Assembly: GCF_029893965.1 (NCBI RefSeq)
Contig: NZ_JARXXP010000001.1
Span: forward strand, 434,001-498,000
DNA from: Paenibacillus sp. PastM-3
Lineage (GTDB): Bacteria > Bacillota > Bacilli > Paenibacillales > Paenibacillaceae
Direction of reading: 5' to 3'
Length of the DNA stretch: 64,000 nt
In this document: positions 9,318-18,039 of the stretch, in pieces
Position numbering within the stretch: the stretch's first letter is position 1
Layout: each line of letters opens with the position of its first letter
Notes under the pieces: model-generated
Seen by the model: the letters and a program-made list of their open reading frames with translations, nothing else
What the model was told of the DNA's origin: nothing
The model's database searches: none
Translations under genes and position numbers: made by a program

Positions 9318-10424
9318 TTACAGTTTGAGCTGGCCTACGCCGGCTTCGATTTCGACTTTTACATTAAAGGGCTTCGACAGTTGGTTTAAGCGTTCGAGAA
9401 CCGTAACCGCAGCCGTCTCATCCATAAATACCGGATCACCCTGATTATTCAGCTGAATAGGCAGGAAACGGGCTTCTGCCAGTTTCTTGTCTTCTACGAC
9501 CAGTTCCAGAATTACGGCTTCCAGCGCAATCCCTCTCATGACGCTTTCAAATTGATACGGAGGATAGGCAACCGGTGTATCCAGCACTTCACCTTCGCCG
9601 AAGGCATGGAACAGAAAATTCCCCAGATTGTAAGCGACGAGACCCTCCTTATATCTTTCCACAGGATGAACGACATGCGGATGTCCGCCTAGGATCACAT
9701 CGGCCCCTGCGTCGATTAAGCCATGGGCTAGCGGTGTTTGATAATCAGCCAGCGGCCCTTGGAATGCGGCGCACCAGCCATGCGGGATCCCCCAATGAAT
9801 ATTGACAATAACGATATCCGCCTGCTTTTTGGCCTCCGCTACACGGCTGCAGGCATAGGCCAGGTCCTGCTCATTCACTCTTGTCTCCACCCACGGCGAA
9901 ATGCCCGGCTGTTCATCAAGCGTCATATTATCGAGGAAAAAGCTGGAGTGGGCGCGAATGGGCGCGGTACCCGGGCGATCCGGCCCGGCGGCATAGCCTG
10001 TAGGCAGCGTGCTGGCAAATCCGAAAACGGCAAACCGGACGCCTTCCTTCTCGATGAATACCGGACTCGCCGCCTCTTCTAGGTTAATCCCGCCGCCGAC
10101 AGTGGGAATATGGATCTCTTTCATGACATTTATCGTTTCCAGCAGACCTTCCGCTCCATAATCAAGCGCGTGGTTGTTGGCAATGGTCACAACGTCAATT
10201 CCCGATTCCGGAAAGGAGACGGCAATGGATGGGTCCGCTTTTATCGTAGCCGCTTTATCCGCGTGTGCGACGGCCTTGGTCAATGGAATTTCCAGATTGG
10301 CAATGGTCAAGTCGGATTGGCGCAAGTACTCCCAGATCTTATCTACTTCCGGTTTGCATTTAGTAATTTCGCGCGAAGGAGCAAAGTCTCCAACCGCAGT
10401 AACAGTCATCCGTTTCTTTTCCAT
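9318..10424 (-). CDS. CapA-fold protein without membrane anchor
   Basis: This 368-residue protein belongs to the CapA/PgsA metallophosphatase-like family. Visible motifs are VGDFAPSR (first metal Asp, about residue 13), IANLEIPLT, IANNHALDYG and GGHPHVVHPVE. The known PgsA/CapA protein of poly-gamma-glutamate synthesis is membrane-anchored, but this one begins almost directly with the catalytic fold and has neither a signal peptide nor a transmembrane helix, so it should be cytosolic. It is embedded between a peptide ABC transporter and two M20 peptidases, with no pgsB or pgsC nearby. A catabolic hydrolase or phosphoesterase role is therefore likelier than capsule export. SD AGAGGTG precedes the start. 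Confidence 0.8.
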   Translation of the reverse strand: MEKKRMTVTAVGDFAPSREITKCKPEVDKIWEYLRQSDLTIANLEIPLTKAVAHADKAATIKADPSIAVSFPESGIDVVTIANNHALDYGAEGLLETINVMKEIHIPTVGGGINLEEAASPVFIEKEGVRFAVFGFASTLPTGYAAGPDRPGTAPIRAHSSFFLDNMTLDEQPGISPWVETRVNEQDLAYACSRVAEAKKQADIVIVNIHWGIPHGWCAAFQGPLADYQTPLAHGLIDAGADVILGGHPHVVHPVERYKEGLVAYNLGNFLFHAFGEGEVLDTPVAYPPYQFESVMRGIALEAVILELVVEDKKLAEARFLPIQLNNQGDPVFMDETAAVTVLERLNQLSKPFNVKVEIEAGVGQLKL

Positions 10425-10450
10425 TAAAGAGCACCTCTTCTTTAAGAATG

Positions 10451-11437
10451 TTAGGAATGCAGGGGCTGCGGTTCGTACAGATGGCAGGCTACCAAATGAT
10501 CCTCAGCCACTTCCCTGAACTGCGGCCGGACTTCGCGGCAAATATCCATGGCATGCGGACAACGTGTATGGAACGCGCAGCCCTTGGGAGGATTAGCCGG
10601 ACTCGGCACTTCCCCCTCCAGGATGATTCTTTCCTTCACAGCTCCGCGTTTGGCCTCGGGAGCCGCAGACAACAAAGCTACGGTGTACGGATGGAGCGGC
10701 TTCTGGTAAAGATCGACTTTGCCCGCCAGTTCGACCATATTACCCAGATACATGACGCCGACCCGATCACTGATATGGCGGACGACAGCCAGGTTATGAG
10801 AGATAAAAATATAGGAGAGGTTGAATTCCTTTTTGAGCTCAACCAGCAGATTCAGAATTTGCGATTGTATTGAGACATCCAGCGCGGATACCGCTTCATC
10901 CGCGACAATCAACTTCGGATTCAGGGCAAGTGCCCGGGCAATGCCAATCCGCTGGCGCTGCCCGCCCGAAAATTCATGAGGATAACGGTTTTTGACGCTT
11001 GGCCGCAGCCCTACCACATTCAGCAGATAGCTGACACGTTCTGCAATTTGGGCGCGGGTTAAGCCCCCTTTGACAATCAATGGTTCGGCAATGATTTCTT
11101 CAACGGAAATTTTGGGATTAAGAGAGGCGTACGGATCTTGAAACACCATCTGGAAGTCAGAGCGGATGCTCCGCAGCTTGTCTCCCGACAGTTTCGTAAT
11201 ATCCTGGCCTTCCATCAGAATCTGCCCATCCGTGGCATCCATAATCCTCATCACCAGCCGGCCCATCGTCGATTTGCCGCAGCCGGATTCTCCAACGATG
11301 CCGAGTGTTTCTCCGGCTCTTACCGTGAAGGATATCCCATCTACCGCTTTGACGTGTCCAACCGTTTTTTGCAGAAATCCGGACTTTATAGGAAAATACT
11401 TCTTTAGGTTATTTACTTCTAATAAATTACCGCCCAT
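10451..11437 (-). CDS. Peptide ABC transporter ATP-binding protein (OppF/DppF-like)
   Basis: This ABC ATPase of about 328 residues has Walker A GESGCGKS, a signature SGGQRQRIGIARAL, Walker B LIVADEAVSAL and the oligopeptide-type C-terminal extension with paired cysteines (CAFHTRCPHAMDIC). It powers uptake together with the OppD-like partner encoded just upstream. The ATG at 11437 has a good SD (AAAGGGG, eight bases); a GTG 27 bases earlier overlaps the OppD stop and is an alternative start. Confidence 0.92.
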   Translation of the reverse strand: MGGNLLEVNNLKKYFPIKSGFLQKTVGHVKAVDGISFTVRAGETLGIVGESGCGKSTMGRLVMRIMDATDGQILMEGQDITKLSGDKLRSIRSDFQMVFQDPYASLNPKISVEEIIAEPLIVKGGLTRAQIAERVSYLLNVVGLRPSVKNRYPHEFSGGQRQRIGIARALALNPKLIVADEAVSALDVSIQSQILNLLVELKKEFNLSYIFISHNLAVVRHISDRVGVMYLGNMVELAGKVDLYQKPLHPYTVALLSAAPEAKRGAVKERIILEGEVPSPANPPKGCAFHTRCPHAMDICREVRPQFREVAEDHLVACHLYEPQPLHS

Positions 11438-11450
11438 TTCCTCACCCCTT

Positions 11451-12416
11451 TCATGCGTAATCACAACGGACCAGATGACCAGGCCTTATTTCACGCAGTT
11501 CAGGCATAGCCTCTGTGCAGGAAGGCCGGGCAGTCGGGCATCTGTCGGCGAACCGGCAGCCTTTCGGGAATGCGGCGGCATCCGGAACTGTTCCCGGAAT
11601 GGAGAAGAGGATCTCCTTGTCGTCGTTCAGCGATGGAATGGATTCCAGCAAGGCTTTGGTATACGGATGGGAAGGGTGATGGAACAGCTGATCACCACTG
11701 GCTGATTCTACAACCTGTCCCGCGTACATAACGACGACATGATCCGCCATTTCCGCCACCACACCCAGATCATGGGTAATAAAAATAATGGAGGTATCGT
11801 ATTCGTCCCGCATCTTCTTCATCAACTCGAGCACTTGGGCTTGAATGGTCACATCCAGCGCCGTTGTCGGTTCATCGGCAATCAGAAGCTTCGGTTCGCA
11901 CATCATGGCCATCGCAATCATGACCCGCTGCCTCATCCCACCAGACAGCTGGTGTGGATATTCATTGACAATCCGTTCAGCACGCGAAATTCCCACTTTC
12001 TGCAGCATCTCTACCGTTTTTGCTTTCGCTTCACGGCGGCTCCATTTCTGATGCCGCAGCAGCACCTCGGAGATTTGTCTGCCGATGGTCATTACCGGGT
12101 TCAAGGCCGTCATCGGTTCCTGGAATATCATGGAGATATTATTCCCGCGTCGCTTGGCCATTTGTTCCTCGCTGAGCTGAAGCAAATCTTCTCCATTGAA
12201 GCGAACTTCCCCGGAGACGATTTTGCCCTTGGGCTGCGGAACGAGCCGCATAATGGACAGGGAGGTCATGCTTTTGCCGGAACCGGATTCTCCCACCACA
12301 CACACAATCTGCCGGGGGTATACTTCCAGATCGATGCCGTCGACGGCACGCACTTCTTTATTTTTACTAATAAAATAAGTTCTCAAATCCTTAATGGCCA
12401 ATAGGGGTTCAGTCAT
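11451..12416 (-). CDS. Peptide ABC transporter ATP-binding protein (OppD/DppD-like)
   Basis: This 321-residue ABC ATPase has Walker A GESGSGKS, signature LSGGMRQRVMIAMAM, Walker B LLIADEPTTALD and the C-terminal Opp/Dpp extension (CRFADRCPTARPSC). It pairs with the OppF-like ATPase encoded immediately downstream. The SD GGGAGG lies seven bases from the ATG. It is part of a five-gene importer: binding protein, two permeases and two ATPases, in the usual order. Confidence 0.92.
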   Translation of the reverse strand: MTEPLLAIKDLRTYFISKNKEVRAVDGIDLEVYPRQIVCVVGESGSGKSMTSLSIMRLVPQPKGKIVSGEVRFNGEDLLQLSEEQMAKRRGNNISMIFQEPMTALNPVMTIGRQISEVLLRHQKWSRREAKAKTVEMLQKVGISRAERIVNEYPHQLSGGMRQRVMIAMAMMCEPKLLIADEPTTALDVTIQAQVLELMKKMRDEYDTSIIFITHDLGVVAEMADHVVVMYAGQVVESASGDQLFHHPSHPYTKALLESIPSLNDDKEILFSIPGTVPDAAAFPKGCRFADRCPTARPSCTEAMPELREIRPGHLVRCDYA

Positions 12417-12466
12417 TCCAAAACCTCCCTAAGAGATTGCTGCGGGCTTCCCTCGTCATAATGTCA

Positions 12467-13369
12467 TCAACGATTATCCGACAAGGACACATCGAGAGCA
12501 TCGCGCAGCGCATCCCCTGTCAAATTAAGCGCCAAAACCGTAATCGCAATGGCGGTTCCAGGTGCCAGTACGGCTACCGGAGCTAGAGTAATGAACGAAC
12601 GGTTCTCCGCAAGCATGCCTCCCCATTCCGCTGTCGGCGGCTGTACTCCAAACCCCAGAAAGTTAAGCCCGGCAACGGCCAGCAGAACATAGCCGATGTT
12701 TAATGTCGCATTAACAATGATATAAGGAAGTATGGATTTCATGATGCCGTTCCACATGATTCGGAAGTTGGAAGCGCCGATCGTTCTGGCTGCTTCAATA
12801 AATTGCAGGTCGCGCACGCCCAGAGTTAATCCTCTGAGCAGCCGCACATAAAACGGGATGGTACTGATTGAAATGGATAAGGTGACATTGACCAGTCCCG
12901 GCCCCAGGGCTCCGACAATAACGATCGACAGCAGCAGGTAGGGAAAAGCCAGCATAATATCGATGAACCGCATCAGGATGCTGTCCATTTTACCGCCGTA
13001 ATACCCGGTGGCGATCCCAACCGGAACCCCGATACCGATACCTACAGCGGTGGCGATTAAAGCGATCATCAAGGACAGCTGCCCGCCGTGGAGCAGGCGG
13101 CTCCAGACATCTCTGCCCAAGGAATCTGTCCCGAGCAGATGTCCCTCTGCCCCGGGAGGGAGGAAAGCTTTGCCCAAATTCTGCTGCACAGGATCAAAAC
13201 TGCTCAGCAGGGGTGCAAATACGGCCGATATAACGACAAGTACTAATAGAACGGCTCCGATACTGCCAGCCGGATTGCGGATAAACTTGCTCCAGACGCT
13301 GGTCTTACTGGCCGGTTGAGCGGGTTCGACCAGTAAACCGAGATCTTTAGCGGAAGGCTGTGCTTCCAT
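12467..13369 (-). CDS. Peptide ABC transporter permease (OppC/DppC-like)
   Basis: This 300-residue inner-membrane permease has the N-terminal OppC_N segment and about six transmembrane helices. The cytoplasmic EAA loop reads IEAARTIGASNFRIMW, which docks on the ATPases. The C-terminus ends with the characteristic LNLTGDALRDALD. Its ATG has the SD AAGGAGG at seven bases and follows the OppB-like gene by 12 bases. Confidence 0.92.
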   Translation of the reverse strand: MEAQPSAKDLGLLVEPAQPASKTSVWSKFIRNPAGSIGAVLLVLVVISAVFAPLLSSFDPVQQNLGKAFLPPGAEGHLLGTDSLGRDVWSRLLHGGQLSLMIALIATAVGIGIGVPVGIATGYYGGKMDSILMRFIDIMLAFPYLLLSIVIVGALGPGLVNVTLSISISTIPFYVRLLRGLTLGVRDLQFIEAARTIGASNFRIMWNGIMKSILPYIIVNATLNIGYVLLAVAGLNFLGFGVQPPTAEWGGMLAENRSFITLAPVAVLAPGTAIAITVLALNLTGDALRDALDVSLSDNR

Positions 13370-13381
13370 ATTTAAGCCTCC

Positions 13382-14326
13382 TTAGCGAAGTCGAGGATCC
13401 AATGCCGCGCGGGTTAAATCAGCCGTTAGATTGATCAGGCTGTACAGCACGGTAAGCAATAATACAATGCCCTGTGTCAGGGGAAGGTCGCGGTTGGTTA
13501 TGGAATTAATCAGCAGATTGCCAATGCCCGGCCAGGAAAAGACGACCTCGACCAGAGCTGTAGACGCAATCACGTAACCAATCTGCAGCCCGAACAGGTC
13601 GATGGTTGGAAGCAGCGCATTTTTCAAGGCATGCCTTGTTATCGCCACTCTTGTTAACAGGCCCTTGGAGCGCGCGGTCCGCACATAGTCCTTGCCGAGT
13701 TCCTCCAGCATACTGGAGCGCATCATTCTTGTAATAACTGTTAAAGGACTGGCTCCCAGAGCGATCGCGGGCAGAATGACATGCTTCAGCTGATCGCCGA
13801 ATCCGCCCCCGCCTTCTATCTTTTGAAGTCCGCTCATCGGCAGCAGACCCCAGCTTACGGAGAAGACCATAATCAGAATCAAGCCCAGGTAAAATGGAGG
13901 AAAAGAAATGCCGAGCGTCGATACAAACAGAACGATTCGGTCGATCCATCTGCCGCGGTATACCGCGGAGATCACACCCAGCAGCGTTCCGAATACTGCA
14001 GCGAACAGGAAACTGCTTATCGTCAGGAAGGCCGTTGCCCACAATCTTGCGCCTATCTCGCTGGTGACGGGGCTTTTATAATAAATGGACTGCCCGAAAT
14101 CCCCCTGCAGCGCATTCATCAGCCAGTTCCAATACTGCACATAAAACGGTTGATTCAGTCCCAAGGTCTCCCTCAGGATTTCAAGCTGTTCTGGCGAAGC
14201 CATCGGTCCAAGCATGGACTGGGCAGGATCGCCGGGAGCCAAATGTATCATCGAATATACGATGATCGAGGCTCCCAGCAATACCAGGATCATGGCTCCT
14301 AACCGGTTGACTAACGTTCGAACCAT
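13382..14326 (-). CDS. Peptide ABC transporter permease (OppB/DppB-like)
   Basis: This 314-residue permease opens with the OppB-type MVRTLVNRLGAM and the periplasmic-facing motif IHLAPGDPA. It has about six helices, an EAA-like loop (DYVRTARSKGL) and the C-terminal RAALDPRLR typical of the family. It forms the membrane channel with the OppC-like protein. The SD AAGGTGATGAC precedes the ATG. It lies 24 bases downstream of the binding-protein gene. Confidence 0.92.
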   Translation of the reverse strand: MVRTLVNRLGAMILVLLGASIIVYSMIHLAPGDPAQSMLGPMASPEQLEILRETLGLNQPFYVQYWNWLMNALQGDFGQSIYYKSPVTSEIGARLWATAFLTISSFLFAAVFGTLLGVISAVYRGRWIDRIVLFVSTLGISFPPFYLGLILIMVFSVSWGLLPMSGLQKIEGGGGFGDQLKHVILPAIALGASPLTVITRMMRSSMLEELGKDYVRTARSKGLLTRVAITRHALKNALLPTIDLFGLQIGYVIASTALVEVVFSWPGIGNLLINSITNRDLPLTQGIVLLLTVLYSLINLTADLTRAALDPRLR

Positions 14327-14350
14327 GTCATCACCTTCTTATTAAGCCTC

Positions 14351-16027
14351 TTATTTCAATTCAGCCTTGGCAAACGATAGATAGTTCATATTCGGATTAG
14401 GAGTCAGACCTTCAACCTTGGCGGACATGGCGAGAATGGACTTGGCATGGAACATGAAGAGCCATGGCGCATCTTGAGCCACCAGTACCTGTGCTTCTTT
14501 ATAAAGCTCTGCACGTGCGGACTGATCAATGGTTTCCATCGCCTTAGTGAGCAATTCCGTTACTTTAGGATTGCTGTAATAACCATCGTTGAATCCGTTC
14601 GGCTTCTCCGGCGTACTGTTTCCTTGCAGGAAGAAGTTCACATAGCTGCCCGGATCATCCGACGTGCCCATCCAGGAGAACTGGGCCATATCGTAAGTGC
14701 CGCTCGGCTGGCTTAAGCCCGCTTGGATGGTGGACAGGTAGGTGTTCCAATCCTGTGTAGTAATCTCCACCTTGACGCCAATCTTGGCAAGATCGGACTG
14801 AATAACATTGGCAATCTGGGTAGGTGCAATCATACCTGAGCCGGAAGCGGGAACGATATATTTCAGTGTGAGGCCGTCCGGGTAACCGGCTTCAGCCAGC
14901 AGCTGCTTCGCCTTCTCCTGATCATAGGAATAAATCAGGGAATCCGGATTGTAGGACCATGTGTCAGGATAAGCGAAGCTGTTGGAAATAGTCACGGTAT
15001 CCTGCAGCAAATTCTTGACCATATCTTCACGATTGATCGCATAGTTAAGCGCTTGGCGCACTTTCACGTCTTTCAGCGGACCTTCGTACGTGTTAAACAC
15101 CATAAACCAGTTGTGCAGGCCGGGGCCGGATAGCACTTTCAGTGAATTTATTCCTTGGATGGCCTCCAGCAATTGCGGGCTGATCCCGGCAGCAACTTGA
15201 ATTTCACCGGTCTGCAGCTGGGTCAGTCTGGCCGCATCCTCTTGAACAGGTTTGAAGATCAGGCGCTCAATCTTTGGAGAACCATCCCAGTAACCTTCAT
15301 ACGCCTTGGTTACTACTGAAGTGCCTTTATTCCATTCTATAATTTGGAACGGGCCTGTTCCGGCTCCATGCATCGCAAAATCTTTGCCGTAGGTCTTAAG
15401 CGCCTCGGGGCTCACAATCCCGAAAGTGCTCCACAACAGGTTTGGAAGAAACGTAGGATCCACCTGGGTCAATGTGAACTTGACCGTCGCTTCATCTACT
15501 ACAGTGATTTCCTTGATGTTAGGCTCGAAGAAATTAGGGAATCCATAAGGGCCGTAGTGATATTCATTGTTGGGATCCAGAGCCCGGTCGAATGAGATTT
15601 TGACAGCCTCTGCATTAAAAGGGGTGCCATCCTGGAACTTGACGTTCTCTCTAAGCTTGAACGTATATTCCATTCCGTCTGCGGAAGGTTCCCAGCTGGT
15701 AGCCAAACCGGGAATGATATTCCCTGAATCATCCTGCTTAATCAGGGATTCATAAACATTGCTTAAGGTGCGGATCGTATGCGTACCGTAACCTGCGGCC
15801 GGGTCCAGGCTGTTAAGATCGTCTTCATTCGCCACCACAAGTGTTCCCGAAGGTGCTGCTCCTGCATCAGTATTGCCGGATGACGCGTCTGAAGGCGCTG
15901 CGCTGGATCCAGCCGGGACATTGTTGCCTCCCGAACAGCCTGTGAGTACGACTACAAATACTAGGATGAATAATAATCCCGATACGAACCTTTTCTGTAT
16001 TGCCCAGTTATGATAATTCCCCATCAT
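14351..16027 (-). CDS. Peptide ABC transporter substrate-binding lipoprotein (family 5)
   Basis: This is a 558-residue extracytoplasmic binding protein of the SBP_bac_5 family. A signal sequence ends in the lipobox LTGC (lipid-bound Cys about residue 31), then a Ser/Gly/Ala-rich linker leads to the binding domain (LNSLDPAAGYG, WEPSADGMEYTFKLRENVKFQDG). Family members bind dipeptides, oligopeptides, nickel or other amphiphilic ligands, so substrate is not fixed by sequence. The ATG overlaps the amidase stop by one base (TAATG) and has AAGGAGG seven bases upstream, so the two are coupled. Confidence 0.92.
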   Translation of the reverse strand: MMGNYHNWAIQKRFVSGLLFILVFVVVLTGCSGGNNVPAGSSAAPSDASSGNTDAGAAPSGTLVVANEDDLNSLDPAAGYGTHTIRTLSNVYESLIKQDDSGNIIPGLATSWEPSADGMEYTFKLRENVKFQDGTPFNAEAVKISFDRALDPNNEYHYGPYGFPNFFEPNIKEITVVDEATVKFTLTQVDPTFLPNLLWSTFGIVSPEALKTYGKDFAMHGAGTGPFQIIEWNKGTSVVTKAYEGYWDGSPKIERLIFKPVQEDAARLTQLQTGEIQVAAGISPQLLEAIQGINSLKVLSGPGLHNWFMVFNTYEGPLKDVKVRQALNYAINREDMVKNLLQDTVTISNSFAYPDTWSYNPDSLIYSYDQEKAKQLLAEAGYPDGLTLKYIVPASGSGMIAPTQIANVIQSDLAKIGVKVEITTQDWNTYLSTIQAGLSQPSGTYDMAQFSWMGTSDDPGSYVNFFLQGNSTPEKPNGFNDGYYSNPKVTELLTKAMETIDQSARAELYKEAQVLVAQDAPWLFMFHAKSILAMSAKVEGLTPNPNMNYLSFAKAELK

Positions 16028-17391
16028 TAATTGGCCTCCTTATTCTGCAAGTGGATATTTCCGCCGGCCACCAGGCCGCTAAGTCCCGTAATCTCTTCAC
16101 ATGCCAGCGCTACCTGATACATCGTGGATTCCGTATAAGGCTTACCTACTACTTGTAATCCAAGCGGCATTCCCGATGCACTAACTCCGCAAGGCAGGGA
16201 CATTGCCGAAAACCCGATGATATTGAACGGACAGGTATAACGCGTAATGTTACCCAGATCAACTTCATTGTCCTGGCGCGGGGCCGGAGCTCCGGTAGTA
16301 GGCGTAATGAGGATATCCATTTCATCCATCACCTGATGCGCGGCTGTTACGATCCGATTGCGGTACCGCTGGGCACGGATATAATCAATGGCAGGGATCA
16401 GACTGCCCGCTTCCAGGCGGTCACGGACAATCGGGTTATATTTCTCGGCGTTCTCCATCAGAAGCTCTTCGTGTGCAGCTGAAGCCTCGGCCATGAGGAG
16501 CGGCATGAGAATCCGCGAGCTGTCATCCAAAAAGGCGGTGTCCACACCAAACTTGACTTTTGCTCCAAGCTTTTGCAGCTCGGAGGCGATTGCGTTAACG
16601 GCGTTACGGACCTCATCCGTTACATCGTCGCCCATATCTATGATGCCAATCCGCAGGTTCCGAACACTCTTCTCGCTTCGAGCAAATGCTCCATAGTCAA
16701 AATCACTGATGATCCCGAGCATCGCCGCATTATCCATCACGCTTCGTGTCATCGGACCCGTGTTATCCATGCTCCAGGCCAGAGGAATTACACCTTCGCA
16801 GCTTACCAGTCCATAAGTGGGTTTCATTCCGACAAGACCGCAATAGGAGGAAGGGATACGGATACTGCCCGCGGTATCTGTACCAAGGCTTCCATAAGCC
16901 AGGCCGCTGGCCACCGAGGCTGCCGAACCGCTGCTTGATCCGCTAACGGTGTGTGCCAAATTCCATGGATTATTGACTATACCCATAGCCAGATTCGTTT
17001 CTCCATAAGCAAATTCCAGCATATTTGTTTTTCCTAGCAGGACGCCTCCGGCATTCAGAAGCAGGGGAACTACGGGCGCATCCACATCGGGAACATTGTC
17101 TTTCAGAATCGGTGATCCCGCTTGTGTGGAGATGCCTGCCGTAAGGATATTGTCCTTCAGGTTAAACGGAATGCCATGCAATGGTCCGCGGTCTACCCCC
17201 GCAAATATTTCTGACTCCGCCTTCTTCGCTTGTGAAATCGCCGACTCTGCGGTTATCGTCGTATAAGAATGAAGCTCCCCGTCCTTCTTCTTCGTTTCTT
17301 CCAGCAATACGCGGGTTACTTCAACCGGTGAAATATCCTTTTGCTTATACAGCTTGCTGAGCTGATTCATTGTCAGATGTAAAGGATTCAC
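16027..17391 (-). CDS. Amidase signature-family enzyme (GatA/AtzE-like)
   Basis: This amidase of about 454 residues shows the complete Ser-cisSer-Lys triad: IPFNLKDN (K79), SGSSSGSAA (cis-Ser about 152) and GTDTAGSIRIP (nucleophile Ser about 176). It would hydrolyse an amide to acid plus amine or ammonia in the cytosol. I prefer the GTG at 17391 because AGGGGGG sits eight bases ahead of it. An ATG at 17415 in the same frame overlaps the stop of the small gene upstream (ATGA), so coupled initiation there is also possible. It is not part of gatCAB, since gatB is absent. First in the operon with the peptide transporter, it probably processes the imported amide. Confidence 0.88.
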   Translation of the reverse strand: MNPLHLTMNQLSKLYKQKDISPVEVTRVLLEETKKKDGELHSYTTITAESAISQAKKAESEIFAGVDRGPLHGIPFNLKDNILTAGISTQAGSPILKDNVPDVDAPVVPLLLNAGGVLLGKTNMLEFAYGETNLAMGIVNNPWNLAHTVSGSSSGSAASVASGLAYGSLGTDTAGSIRIPSSYCGLVGMKPTYGLVSCEGVIPLAWSMDNTGPMTRSVMDNAAMLGIISDFDYGAFARSEKSVRNLRIGIIDMGDDVTDEVRNAVNAIASELQKLGAKVKFGVDTAFLDDSSRILMPLLMAEASAAHEELLMENAEKYNPIVRDRLEAGSLIPAIDYIRAQRYRNRIVTAAHQVMDEMDILITPTTGAPAPRQDNEVDLGNITRYTCPFNIIGFSAMSLPCGVSASGMPLGLQVVGKPYTESTMYQVALACEEITGLSGLVAGGNIHLQNKEAN

Positions 17392-17411
17392 TTTTGATCC
17401 CCCCCTATTTA

Positions 17412-17584
17412 TCATTTGGTGATTTTAAACAAACATACAGGCTCTTCGGTCAAACCCAGTGGGCGAAGCTGCTGCAGAGATTGTAATTGACCTGAGAGCA
17501 ATGGGGTGATCTGCTTGATTCTTTCCTGGCTCAACTTCATTCCTGCTGCCTCGGCTAATGCCTGAACAATCTCTTCCTTCATAA
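17412..17584 (-). pseudogene. GatC/AtzG-like small amidase partner, frameshifted
   Basis: An ATG with an excellent SD (AGGAGGGG) begins MKEEIVQALAEAAGMKLSQER, after which the frame goes off and stops early. If one base is restored in the A-run of GAAAGAAAATC (about 17521-17532), the frame continues as IKQITPLLSGQLQSLQQL and ends EEPVCLFKITK exactly at the TGA overlapping the amidase ATG, giving about 58 residues. The helical start and the ending (fold-back segment, then E-P-x-x-x-F) resemble GatC and AtzG/DUF4089 proteins, which stabilise a neighbouring amidase. Either a real one-base deletion inactivated it or the base call in the homopolymer is wrong. Confidence 0.6.
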
Positions 17585-18039
17585 CGCCCCTCCTGCTTAT
17601 TTTCGTTTTAGTAAGTTAAGGTTTAAGCGTGTTTCAAATTCCTTTTTTCAATTAATGCATTATTGCATTAAATTCAAACCCTATACAGCCGCTAAGCTGC
17701 GCCTGGTTCGATGGCCCCCTCCTGTTCTGCTAAGTTCGCATGTCTTTATTATTTCGGAATTATTTAGGACATGTCCTTAAAGTGGATTTTATATCAAATT
17801 CTTTGTATCTGTCAATAACCCTGACACATAAAATGATAATTTAGTCTATATTTCATCATTTTTATAAATTAACCTAATAAGTATCCGCTTTCATTTATAT
17901 TCAACGTCATTTTATGTAATGTATAGTTACATTCTTACTATGCATAAGCATCTATTGCGAAATTATTAATTTCAATTTAGGGTATTTTTTGTATAATGAG
18001 AGGAATAACAGGTATAGTCCTTAATTCGGGAGGTTAATA
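17585..18039. promoter_or_regulatory. Divergent control region with two palindromes
   Basis: This 455-base AT-rich region lies between the peptide operon (minus) and its likely regulator (plus), with no gene. It holds a perfect inverted repeat TTAATGCA-N4-TGCATTAA (17652-17671) and a 12-base palindrome AGGACATGTCCT (17766-17777), both plausible operators. A TATAAT at about 17991-17996 is a good -10 for the plus-strand gene, though its -35 is weak. The SD of the regulator is GGGAGG, six bases before the ATG. Confidence 0.5.

Noticed and set aside
8358..9389. Long open frame of 343 codons on the plus strand
   Set aside because: It lies opposite the ArgE/DapE-type gene, has no SD and no family-like motifs; the minus strand carries all M20 motifs.
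9318..10424. Capsule (poly-gamma-glutamate) synthesis locus
   Set aside because: The CapA protein has no membrane anchor and pgsB, pgsC and pgsE partners are absent.
16027..17584. gatCAB tRNA amidotransferase operon
   Set aside because: There is no gatB, and the amidase is joined to a peptide transporter.
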